Shown here: positions 6,508 to 13,830 of the stretch, piece after piece
Layout: the number at the start of each line of letters is the position of its first letter
Position numbering within the stretch: position 1 is the stretch's first letter
Assembly: GCA_027084065.1 (NCBI GenBank)
Contig: JALWLR010000152.1
Location: 1-16,185, forward strand
Source of the DNA: Helicobacteraceae bacterium
GTDB taxonomy: Bacteria; Campylobacterota; Campylobacteria; Campylobacterales; Sulfurimonadaceae
Direction of reading: 5' to 3'
Length of the DNA: 16,185 bases
Program-made: the position numbers and the translations under genes
Notes under the pieces: model-generated
Told to the model about the DNA's origin: nothing
Seen by the model: the letters and a program-made list of their open reading frames with translations, nothing else
Database searches by the model: none

Positions 6508-8703
6508 ATGTCTACAATTATATGGACTAAGATCGATGAAGCTCCGGCGTTAGCAACATACTCGTTGCTCCCAATCGTGCAGAGATTTGCAAAAGATGCA
6601 GGTATCAATGTTGAAGAGAGAGACATCTCTCTTTCAGGTCGTGTGATAGCGACATTCCCAGAGTTTTTGACTGATGAGCAAAGAATCAACGATGAACTTG
6701 CTTATCTTGGAGAGGTTGTAAAAGAGCCTGAAGGCAATATCATCAAGTTGCCAAATATTTCTGCTTCTGTTCCACAGCTTAAAGAGTGTATAGCAGAATT
6801 GCAAGCTAAAGGTTACAAGCTTCCTGATTATCCGGAAAACCCGGAAACACCTGAGGAAAAAGAGATTCAGGCACGTTATGCTACATGTCTTGGTTCTGCA
6901 GTTAACCCTGTTTTACGTGAGGGCAACTCTGACAGACGAGCAGCAAAAGCGGTAAAAGAGTATGCGAAAAAACATCCACATAAACTCAGACCGTTTGAAG
7001 AGAACTCTCAAGCATGTGTTCGTCATATGGACAGAGGTGACTTTTATGAAAATGAGCAGTCTGTCATTGTTGAGAAAGGCGGTAAAGTAACTATTGAGCT
7101 TAATGGCAAAATTGTTAGAGAAATCGTTGCTGAAGACAAAGAGATTTTAGATGGTACGTTTATGTCGGCTAAAGCGCTTAGAGAGTTTTTGAAAAAAACT
7201 ATTGAAGAAGCGAAAGAAAAAGGTCTTCTTTGGTCTATTCACCTTAAAGCGACTATGATGAAAGTCTCTGATCCAATTATATTTGGTCATGCTGTAAGCG
7301 TTTTCTTCAAAGATGTTTTTGAAAAGTATGCTGATGAGTTTGAAAAACTGGGTGTCAATCCAAATCTTGGCCTTGGTGACCTTATGAAAAAGATTGAAAA
7401 ATCGGATAAAAAAGAGGAAATCGAAGCAGCTATCAAAAAAGTTATCTACGAAGAAAAACCTGATATTGCTATGGTTGATAGTGACAAAGGTATTACTAAC
7501 CTTCACTTCTCAAATGATATTATCATCGATGCTTCTATGCCTGTTGTCATTAGAGACGGTGGTAAAATGTGGAACAAAGATGGTAAGACACAAACATGTA
7601 TGTCTGTCATTCCAGATAGATCGTATGCGACAATGTACAAAGAGATCGTTGATGATTGTGTAAAAAACGGTCAGTTTGACGTAACGACTATGGGAAGTGT
7701 CTCCAACGTTGGTTTGATGGCGAAAAAAGCAGAAGAGTATGGTTCTCATCCAACTACATTCGAAGTAGAAGAAGACGGTATTGTCGAAGTGAAAGATGAA
7801 AACGGCAATGTTCTTATGAGCTTTGAAGTAGAAAAAGGCGATATTTGGAGAATGAGTAGAACAAAAGATATAGCTGTAAAAGACTGGGTTAGACTTGCTC
7901 ATGAACGCGCAGTTATTACAGGAGAACCTGTTGTTTTCTGGCTTGATAGCTACAGACCACATGATGCAAATATTATCAAAAAAATCGTAGAGTACCTACC
8001 AGAACACCTAAAAGAAGAAGAGATAGAGTATCATATTCTTGCACCAAAACAAGCAATGAAATTTACTCTTAGACGTGTTAGACAGGGATTGAATACGATT
8101 TCTGCAACAGGAAATGTTCTTAGAGATTACCTTACAGACCTTTTCCCGATTCTTGAGCTTGGAACATCTGCTAAAATGATGTCTATTGTTCCACTTCTAG
8201 CTGGTGGAGGGCTTTTTGAAACAGGTGCAGGCGGTTCAGCTCCTAAACACGTTGAACAATTCCTTAATGAATCACATCTAAGATGGGATAGCCTTGGAGA
8301 GTTCCTAGCACTTGCAGAGTCTCTTCGATATATAAATCGTAAACATCCATCTGAGAAATTGGAAGCTTTGGTTAACTCTCTTGACAAAGCAAATGCTGCA
8401 TATCTTGACAATGACAAATCACCAAGCAGAAAATGTGGTGAGCCTGATAACAAAGCAAGTCACTTCTATCTTGCAAAATACTGGGCAGAAGCACTGGCTA
8501 CTTGTGGTGTACCTGCTTTGGAAGAAAAATATGCAAAAGTTGCCAAAGAGCTTATAGAAAATGAAGATAAAATCATCGAAGAACTTTTGGCAGTTGAATG
8601 TAAGCCAAGTGACATCGGTGGTTACTACAGACCGGATGATGCAAAAGCAGAAGCGGCAATGAGACCGTCTGAAACACTCAATAAAATAGTTGATAGCATA
8701 TAA
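6508..8703 (+). CDS. icd: Monomeric NADP-dependent isocitrate dehydrogenase
   Basis: A 731-residue enzyme of the monomeric (type II) isocitrate dehydrogenase family, interconverting isocitrate and 2-oxoglutarate plus CO2. In a reductive cycle it would carboxylate 2-oxoglutarate. The large size and characteristic motifs separate it from the ~400-residue dimeric enzyme: LPNISASVPQLKECI, the substrate-loop GSAVNPVLREGNSDRR, LKATMMKVSDPI, GSHPTTFEVEEDG, FWLDSYRPHDANI and the C-terminal GGYYRPDDAKAEAAMRPSETL. A start at 6502 is possible in frame, but the ribosome binding site AAGGA (6498-6502) would overlap it. The ATG at 6508 has correct spacing and gives MSTIIWTKIDEAP, the usual N-terminus. It is followed by a strong terminator, so it is probably transcribed alone. 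The symbol idh is also used for this family. Confidence 0.96.
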   Translation: MSTIIWTKIDEAPALATYSLLPIVQRFAKDAGINVEERDISLSGRVIATFPEFLTDEQRINDELAYLGEVVKEPEGNIIKLPNISASVPQLKECIAELQAKGYKLPDYPENPETPEEKEIQARYATCLGSAVNPVLREGNSDRRAAKAVKEYAKKHPHKLRPFEENSQACVRHMDRGDFYENEQSVIVEKGGKVTIELNGKIVREIVAEDKEILDGTFMSAKALREFLKKTIEEAKEKGLLWSIHLKATMMKVSDPIIFGHAVSVFFKDVFEKYADEFEKLGVNPNLGLGDLMKKIEKSDKKEEIEAAIKKVIYEEKPDIAMVDSDKGITNLHFSNDIIIDASMPVVIRDGGKMWNKDGKTQTCMSVIPDRSYATMYKEIVDDCVKNGQFDVTTMGSVSNVGLMAKKAEEYGSHPTTFEVEEDGIVEVKDENGNVLMSFEVEKGDIWRMSRTKDIAVKDWVRLAHERAVITGEPVVFWLDSYRPHDANIIKKIVEYLPEHLKEEEIEYHILAPKQAMKFTLRRVRQGLNTISATGNVLRDYLTDLFPILELGTSAKMMSIVPLLAGGGLFETGAGGSAPKHVEQFLNESHLRWDSLGEFLALAESLRYINRKHPSEKLEALVNSLDKANAAYLDNDKSPSRKCGEPDNKASHFYLAKYWAEALATCGVPALEEKYAKVAKELIENEDKIIEELLAVECKPSDIGGYYRPDDAKAEAAMRPSETLNKIVDSI

Positions 8704-8712
8704 TATCACTAC

Positions 8713-8758
8713 GAAACTACACACTTTCAAGCAATGTGTGTAGTTTCATTACATTTTT
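8713..8758 (+). terminator. Intrinsic terminator after idh
   Basis: GAAACTACACAC (8713-8724) pairs perfectly with GTGTGTAGTTTC (8736-8747), a 12-bp stem. The 11-base loop can itself close further with two A-T pairs. A T-rich tail with five Ts at 8754-8758 follows. It begins 9 bases after the idh stop and separates idh from the mdh operon. Confidence 0.85.
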
Positions 8759-8782
8759 CTCTAATTTTCAAATATAAAGAGT

Positions 8783-8788
8783 TATAAT
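8783..8788 (+). promoter_or_regulatory. Candidate -10 box for the mdh-fumC-sucCD operon
   Basis: A perfect TATAAT lies 25 bases after the idh terminator T-run in an AT-rich stretch. It predicts a transcription start near 8795 and a leader of about 107 bases that contains the structured element at 8815-8879. No -35 is clear, as expected for this phylum. Confidence 0.6.
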
Positions 8789-8814
8789 GTAAAACATAAA
8801 AATCAAATAATTGC

Positions 8815-8879
8815 CATGACGACTTGGATATACTTAAATGTTTTGTGTCTGCACATCATGTTTAAGTATATGCGTCATG
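8815..8879 (+). promoter_or_regulatory. Large structured 5' leader upstream of mdh
   Basis: A 65-base element that folds on itself almost end to end. The outer stem is CATGACG (8815-8821) with CGTCATG (8873-8879). An asymmetric internal loop follows (six bases 8822-8827 against G8872). Next is a 14-pair stem, 8828-8841 with 8858-8871, including two G-T (G-U in RNA) pairs. A 2x2 internal loop and a 4-bp TGTG/CACA tip with tetraloop TCTG complete it. It ends 11 bases before the mdh ribosome binding site AAGGAG (8891-8896). I do not recognise it as a known riboswitch. Possible roles are mRNA stabilisation, a protein-binding leader, or temperature- or ligand-dependent control; as DNA it could also bind a dimeric regulator. 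Confidence 0.6.
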
Positions 8880-8901
8880 AGCCTAAGCTAAAGGAGATAT
8901 A

Positions 8902-9864
8902 GTGAGTAAAAACGGTGGAAAAAGAGTTGGAATAGTAGGTGCCGGAAATGTTGGTGCGACGGTGGCTTATTCACTGGCGATGCAGGGAAGCTGCCATGAA
9001 ATCATTTTACGTGACAATAAAATAGACGTAGCCAAAGGAAAAGCGCTTGATATGTCTCAAGCAGCAGCAGCGGTACGCAGCCACACTGTTGTAAAAGTGG
9101 CAGAAACAATGGAAGACTTGACAGACTGTGATGTTGTCGTCGTAACTGCGGGAAGTCCTCGTCTTCCTGGAATGAGCAGAGACGATCTTTTGATGACGAA
9201 TGCTAAAATAACAAAAGAGGTCGCACAAGGTATTGCAAAATACTCTCCTGATGCTATCATTATTATGGTTTCAAACCCTCTTGATGCTATGACCTATGTC
9301 GCTTACAGAGAGAGTGGATTTGAGGCAAACCGTGTCATCGGAATGGCAGGTATATTGGATAGTTCTAGAATGGCGTCATTTATTCAAGAAAAACTTGGAT
9401 ACGGCGGTGGACAGATCAGAGCGTCCGTAATGGGTGGACATGGAGATGACATGGTTCCACTCCCGCGCTACTCTACAGTTGCCGGGGTTCCTTTAAGTGA
9501 TCTCTTGACACAAGAGGAGATTGATGAAGTTGTCGAGCGTACACGACACGGCGGTGCCGAAATAGTGGGTTATCTCAAAACAGGTTCTGCATACTACGCA
9601 CCTGCAAAATCAACTTCTATTATGGTTGAAGCTATCCTAAAAGATACGAAACAGATCCATCCATGTGCCGTCTATCTTAACGGCGAATATGGCTACAAGG
9701 ATGTTGTAAGCGGTGTTCCTGTCATGCTTGGTGCAGGAGGTGTTGAAAAGATCATCGAAATTACCCTCAATGAGAAAGAGCAGGCAATGTTTAAAAAGTC
9801 TTGCGATTCGGTTAAAAAACTGATAGACACTCTCAATAAAAATAACTTTTTTGGAGATCAATAA
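8902..9864 (+). CDS. mdh: NAD-dependent malate dehydrogenase (LDH-like type)
   Basis: A 320-residue cytosolic enzyme interconverting malate and oxaloacetate. The Rossmann motif GAGNVG is at residues 13-18, with Asp38 at the end of the second strand favouring NAD(H). Arg87 and Arg93 (SPRLPGMSR) mark malate rather than lactate specificity. Asn125, Asp153, Arg156 and catalytic His180 (GGHGDD) are in place. The length and GGHGDDMVPLPRYS motif place it in the lactate-dehydrogenase-like MDH group. The start is GTG, chosen because AAGGAG (8891-8896) lies 5 bases upstream and no ATG gives a better N-terminus. It is first gene of the second transcription unit, and its TAA overlaps the fumC ATG by one base. 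Confidence 0.96.
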   Translation: MSKNGGKRVGIVGAGNVGATVAYSLAMQGSCHEIILRDNKIDVAKGKALDMSQAAAAVRSHTVVKVAETMEDLTDCDVVVVTAGSPRLPGMSRDDLLMTNAKITKEVAQGIAKYSPDAIIIMVSNPLDAMTYVAYRESGFEANRVIGMAGILDSSRMASFIQEKLGYGGGQIRASVMGGHGDDMVPLPRYSTVAGVPLSDLLTQEEIDEVVERTRHGGAEIVGYLKTGSAYYAPAKSTSIMVEAILKDTKQIHPCAVYLNGEYGYKDVVSGVPVMLGAGGVEKIIEITLNEKEQAMFKKSCDSVKKLIDTLNKNNFFGDQ

Positions 9865-11255
9865 TGCAATACAGAATAGAAAAAGACACAATGGGAGAGA
9901 TGCAAGTCCCAAAAGATGCTTACTGGGGAGCGCAAACACAGCGCTCTATCGAAAACTTTAAAATCGGCAATGAAAAGATGCCTGAAGAGATTATCAAAGC
10001 ATTTGCTTATTTGAAAAAGTCGGTAGCTCTAGTTAATAAAGAGCTCGGAAAACTCGATGAAAAAAAAGCAGAAGCAATTGCACAAGCCGCAGATGAGATT
10101 TTAGAAGGCAAACTTGATGGAAACTTTCCACTTGTCGTATGGCAAACTGGAAGCGGTACGCAGTCTAACATGAATGTCAATGAAGTCATCGCCAACCGTG
10201 CAACGGAAATTTTGGGTGGAGATTTTAGAAAAGAGAAAATAGTACATCCAAATGATGACGTCAACAAGTCCCAAAGCTCAAATGATACTTATCCAACAGC
10301 GTTGCATGTAGCAAGTATTATAGCTGTGGAAGAGACACTGATTCCAGCTATAGAGAAGCTACAAAAAACATTGGAAGAAAAAGCAAAAGAGTATGATAAC
10401 ATAGTCAAGATAGGTAGAACGCACCTTCAAGATGCTACACCTTTGACACTCGGTCAGGAAATAAGTGGATGGGTTGAGATGCTGAAAAAATCGAAAAAGA
10501 TGATTTTGGACTCACTCGAAGCCGTTCGTGAGCTTGCTATAGGTGGTACGGCTGTTGGTACCGGTTTGAATGCGCATCCGGAACTGGGAGAGAGAGTCGC
10601 TAAAAAAATCAGTGAATTTACAGGGCACACATTTGTTTCTGCTCCAAATAAATTCCATGCACTAACATCACATGACGCACTCGTTTTCGCTCATGGAGCA
10701 TTGACAGCACTTGCTGCAGATATGATGAAAATAGCAAATGATGTGCGCTGGCTTGCTTCAGGTCCGAGATGTGGAATAGGGGAGATAGAAATCCCTGCAA
10801 ACGAGCCTGGTAGTTCCATTATGCCAGGTAAAGTCAATCCTACTCAAAGTGAAGCTGTTACTATGGTAGCATGCCAAGTTATGGGTAACAACACAACTAT
10901 TTCCGTAGCTGCAAGTCAGGGAAATTTTGAACTCAATGTTTTTAAACCTGTCATAGCATACGACTTTTTGCAGTCAGTAAAACTTTTGGCTGACAGCATT
11001 GTCTCTTTTAATGACAATGCTGCAGTGGGAATAAAACCAATCAAAGAGAAAATTGATTATTATCTTAATAATTCTCTTATGCTTGTAACGGCTTTGAATC
11101 CTTATATCGGGTATGAAAATGCTGCAAAAATAGCTAAAACGGCACATGCAAACGGTACTACACTCAAAGAAGAAGCAGTGAATTTGGGACTGCTTACTGA
11201 AGAAGAGTTCGACAAGTATGTCGTTCCAAGTGAAATGATAAAGCCAAAAGCGTAA
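9864..11255 (+). CDS. fumC: Fumarate hydratase, class II
   Basis: A 463-residue homotetrameric, iron-free fumarase interconverting malate and fumarate. The superfamily signature GSSIMPGKVNP is at residues 316-326, with Ser317 as the likely catalytic base in the mobile SS loop. Other family blocks are TGSGTQSNMNVNEV, HPNDDVNKSQSSNDTYPTA and GRTHLQDATPLTLGQE with active-site His187. The full length agrees with the family. The ATG is the TAATG overlap with mdh, with GGAG (9853-9856) as ribosome binding site inside the mdh end, which suggests coupled translation. Its placement between mdh and sucC puts consecutive cycle steps in one message. A class I iron-sulfur fumarase or aspartase is ruled out by the motifs and length, though aspartase shares the superfamily. 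Confidence 0.95.
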   Translation: MQYRIEKDTMGEMQVPKDAYWGAQTQRSIENFKIGNEKMPEEIIKAFAYLKKSVALVNKELGKLDEKKAEAIAQAADEILEGKLDGNFPLVVWQTGSGTQSNMNVNEVIANRATEILGGDFRKEKIVHPNDDVNKSQSSNDTYPTALHVASIIAVEETLIPAIEKLQKTLEEKAKEYDNIVKIGRTHLQDATPLTLGQEISGWVEMLKKSKKMILDSLEAVRELAIGGTAVGTGLNAHPELGERVAKKISEFTGHTFVSAPNKFHALTSHDALVFAHGALTALAADMMKIANDVRWLASGPRCGIGEIEIPANEPGSSIMPGKVNPTQSEAVTMVACQVMGNNTTISVAASQGNFELNVFKPVIAYDFLQSVKLLADSIVSFNDNAAVGIKPIKEKIDYYLNNSLMLVTALNPYIGYENAAKIAKTAHANGTTLKEEAVNLGLLTEEEFDKYVVPSEMIKPKA

Positions 11256-11276
11256 ACTTACAAAGGAGAAAAACAT

Positions 11277-12452
11277 ATGAATGTACATGAATATCAGGCC
11301 AAACAGATATTTCAAGAGTATGGTGTACCTACACCAAGAGGTATTGTTGCCAATACCCCTGACGAGGCTGTAAAAGCAGCAGAAGAGCTTGGTGGAAACA
11401 TCTGGGTTGTCAAGGCTCAAATCCATGCAGGTGGACGTGGTCTTGGTGGTGGTGTCAAACTTGCCAAAAGTCTTGATGAAGTAAAACAGCTTGCAAGTGA
11501 AATTTTGGGAATGACACTTGTAACACACCAAACAGGGCCGGAAGGAAAATTGGTTCAAAAAGTTTATATAGAAGAGGGTGCGGATATCAAAGATGAGCTT
11601 TATCTTGGTATCGTACTTGATCGTGCTAAAGAGATGCCTGTCATCATGGCATCAACTGAAGGTGGAATGGAGATTGAGAAGGTTGCTGAAGAGACACCTG
11701 AAAAAATCATCAAAGTCGCAGTTGATCCAACTATAGGTTTTCAAGGTTTTCACGGAAGAGAGCTTGTTTTTGGACTTGGCATAACAGATAAAAATGAACA
11801 GAAAAAGTTTATCGATTTTGCAAGTAAACTTTTTAAAATCTATATGGATAAAGATGTAGAGCTTATCGAAATCAACCCACTTATAAAAACAGGTGAGGGA
11901 GAGTTTCTCGCACTTGATGGCAAAATGGGATTTGATGATTCAGCTTTGTACAGACATCCTGAAATTGAAGCTATGCGTGACATTTCCGAAGAGGATCCAG
12001 ACGAAAGAGAAGCGGCTAAGTATGGTTTGAGTTATGTCGCTCTTGATGGAGAAATCGGTTGTATGGTAAACGGTGCCGGATTGGCAATGGGTACTATGGA
12101 TGCAATCAACTATATGGGCGGTACACCTGCAAACTTCCTCGATGTCGGCGGAAAAGCCAATGCAGAGACGGTTGCTAAAGGTTTTGAGATCATTTTGAAA
12201 AATCCAAAAGTTAAAGCTATTTTTGTCAATATTTTCGGTGGTATCGTAAGATGTGACCGTATTGCAAACGGTATTTTGGAGGCGACAAAAATGGTTGATG
12301 TCAATGTACCTGTTATCGTTCGACTAGATGGTACAAACGCGGAAGAAGCAGCCGAAATACTCAAAAATGCACAAATTAAAAATGTTATCCCTGCAGAAGA
12401 TTTGGCTGATGGCGCGGCAAAAGCGGTAGCAGCGGCAAAAGGAGAGTTATAA
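11277..12452 (+). CDS. sucC: Succinyl-CoA synthetase, beta subunit (ADP-forming type)
   Basis: A 391-residue ATP-grasp subunit that binds nucleotide and succinate. With SucD it interconverts succinate and succinyl-CoA. The N-terminal MNVHEYQAKQIFQEYGVPTP is typical. Lys46 and the glycine loop GGRGLGGG (52-59) mark the nucleotide site, and NIFGGIVRCD (318-327) is the conserved C-terminal block near the alpha-subunit contact. Spacing from fumC is 21 bases with a strong AAAGGAG ribosome binding site. The stop overlaps the sucD start as TAATG. ADP versus GDP preference cannot be proven from sequence; the bacterial default is ADP. Confidence 0.96.
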   Translation: MNVHEYQAKQIFQEYGVPTPRGIVANTPDEAVKAAEELGGNIWVVKAQIHAGGRGLGGGVKLAKSLDEVKQLASEILGMTLVTHQTGPEGKLVQKVYIEEGADIKDELYLGIVLDRAKEMPVIMASTEGGMEIEKVAEETPEKIIKVAVDPTIGFQGFHGRELVFGLGITDKNEQKKFIDFASKLFKIYMDKDVELIEINPLIKTGEGEFLALDGKMGFDDSALYRHPEIEAMRDISEEDPDEREAAKYGLSYVALDGEIGCMVNGAGLAMGTMDAINYMGGTPANFLDVGGKANAETVAKGFEIILKNPKVKAIFVNIFGGIVRCDRIANGILEATKMVDVNVPVIVRLDGTNAEEAAEILKNAQIKNVIPAEDLADGAAKAVAAAKGEL

Positions 12453-13324
12453 TGAGCATATTGGTAAATAAAGACACAAAAGTTATTGTTCAAGGTTTTA
12501 CTGGAAAAGAGGGTAGCTTCCATGCTGAGCAGTGTATCAATTACGGTACAAACATCGTTGGTGGTGTTACACCTAACAAAGGTGGACAAGAGCATTTAGG
12601 ACGCCCGGTTTTCAATACAGTAAAAGATGCTGTAGACAATACGGGTGCAACTGTATCTATGATTTTCGTTCCACCGGCATTTGTTGCCGATGCCGTTATG
12701 GAAGCGGCAGACGCGGGAATAGAACTTGCCGTAATCATCACTGAGGGTGCACCTGTACGTGATATGATGTTTGCAAAAATGTATGCAACAAAAAAAGGTA
12801 TGAAAACTATCGGACCGAACTGTCCAGGTATTATCACTGCAGAAGAGTGCAAAATAGGCATTATGCCTGGAAACATTTTCAAAAAAGGAAATGTCGGACT
12901 TATTTCCAAATCTGGAACGCTTACGTATGAAGCGAGTAATCAAGTTGTCAAAGAGGGGCTTGGAATTACTACTGCTGTAGGTATCGGTGGAGATCCTATC
13001 ATAGGTCTAAGTTATAAGCAGCTTCTACCGATGTTCGAAGCTGACCCAGAAACAGAAGCTATCGTTATGATAGGAGAAATCGGTGGTGATCTTGAAATTC
13101 AGGCAGCAGAATATATAAAAGAAAATATCAAAAAACCTGTGATTGCATTTATTGCCGGTCAAACAGCTCCAAAAGGAAAAAGAATGGGACATGCCGGTGC
13201 AATAGTCAGCGGTAGTGCCGGAACTGCAAAAGAGAAAATGGAAGCACTTGAAAAAGCGGGGGTTCATGTTGTAGTAAGTCCAGCTGATATAGGTAAGAAA
13301 GTAGCCGAAGTGCTCAAAAAGTAA
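12452..13324 (+). CDS. sucD: Succinyl-CoA synthetase, alpha subunit
   Basis: A 290-residue CoA-binding subunit carrying the phosphohistidine. GFTGKEG (15-21) starts the CoA-binding Rossmann domain, GPNCPG lies mid-protein, and GHAGAIVSG contains the phosphorylated His247. Full family length. The start overlaps the sucC stop by one base with GGAG just upstream, consistent with equimolar production of the two subunits. The gene is followed by a 164-base gap with two hairpins before oorD. Confidence 0.97.
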   Translation: MSILVNKDTKVIVQGFTGKEGSFHAEQCINYGTNIVGGVTPNKGGQEHLGRPVFNTVKDAVDNTGATVSMIFVPPAFVADAVMEAADAGIELAVIITEGAPVRDMMFAKMYATKKGMKTIGPNCPGIITAEECKIGIMPGNIFKKGNVGLISKSGTLTYEASNQVVKEGLGITTAVGIGGDPIIGLSYKQLLPMFEADPETEAIVMIGEIGGDLEIQAAEYIKENIKKPVIAFIAGQTAPKGKRMGHAGAIVSGSAGTAKEKMEALEKAGVHVVVSPADIGKKVAEVLKK

Positions 13325-13341
13325 CACATCTGAAAATGTGT
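13324..13341 (+). other. Hairpin directly after sucD
   Basis: ACACAT (13324-13329) can pair with ATGTGT (13336-13341) around a CTGAAA loop, beginning at the last base of the sucD stop codon. No T-run follows, so termination here would be partial at best. Confidence 0.35.
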
Positions 13342-13349
13342 GAGCCTGG

Positions 13350-13368
13350 TGTGTAACTATATTACACA
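13350..13368. repeat. 19-bp palindrome between sucD and oorD
   Basis: TGTGTAACTATATTACACA has perfect 7-bp arms around CTATA. It is either a second hairpin in a sucD-oorD readthrough transcript or an operator upstream of oorD. The 5' half shares TGTGT with the end of the preceding hairpin, so alternative pairings are possible. The half-site spacing differs from a classical Crp site, and I cannot assign a regulator. Confidence 0.5.
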
Positions 13369-13488
13369 AAGTAGGGCGTTTGCAGCACTATATAGGATGT
13401 ATTAAAGAGAATTTCTGTATTCTGTACAAACAGAAGCAGATGCTGTAAAAACGGTTGGCTTCATGTCAATCTTAAATTAGGAGAAAAG

Positions 13489-13830
13489 ATGGGAATTTCA
13501 ACATTTCACACTGAAAAACCGGCTGAAGACGTTCCGGTATGGGTAAACAAAAATAACTGTAAAGCGTGTGACATATGTGTATCTGTATGTCCTGCGGGTG
13601 TGCTCGCTATGGTGTACGATCCGACATCGGTACTTGGCGCAAATATCAGTATTCAGTATCCAGATGATTGTATTGGATGTAACGAATGTGAACTCTGCTG
13701 CCCTGACTTCGCTATTTATGTAGCGGATAAAAAAGAACACAAGTTTGCAAAACTCAGTGATCAGGCAAAGCAAAGACAAGAGGCTATAGTTGCAAATAAC
13801 TATATGGCACTCGATGAAGGAGCGAAATAA
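13489..13830 (+). CDS. oorD: 2-oxoglutarate:acceptor oxidoreductase, delta (ferredoxin-like) subunit
   Basis: A 113-residue iron-sulfur protein with two C-x2-C-x2-C-x3-C clusters: Cys24/27/30/34 followed by Pro, and Cys61/64/67/71 followed by Pro, with an extra Cys70. Each can bind a [4Fe-4S] centre. It carries electrons between the OorB catalytic site and an external ferredoxin, flavodoxin or quinone partner. The order oorDABC matches the Campylobacter/Helicobacter OOR operon. The start at 13489 has AGGAG (13479-13483) at good spacing. The stop overlaps the oorA ATG (TAATG). Confidence 0.94.
   Translation: MGISTFHTEKPAEDVPVWVNKNNCKACDICVSVCPAGVLAMVYDPTSVLGANISIQYPDDCIGCNECELCCPDFAIYVADKKEHKFAKLSDQAKQRQEAIVANNYMALDEGAK

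Noticed and set aside
10974..11558. 194-residue open frame on the minus strand spanning fumC and sucC
   Set aside because: It spans two well-supported genes and their boundary, is rich in Phe/Cys/Tyr/Ser as expected from reading Lys/Glu/Ala codons backward, and has no recognisable domain or leader.
12110..12595. 161-residue minus-strand open frame over sucC-sucD
   Set aside because: Antisense shadow of two conserved enzymes. It has no ribosome binding site pattern I would trust and low-complexity Ala/Ser composition.
13350..13368. Classical Crp-type binding site
   Set aside because: The palindrome contains TGTG and CACA, but the spacing between them is 11 bases instead of 8, so the standard Crp consensus does not fit.
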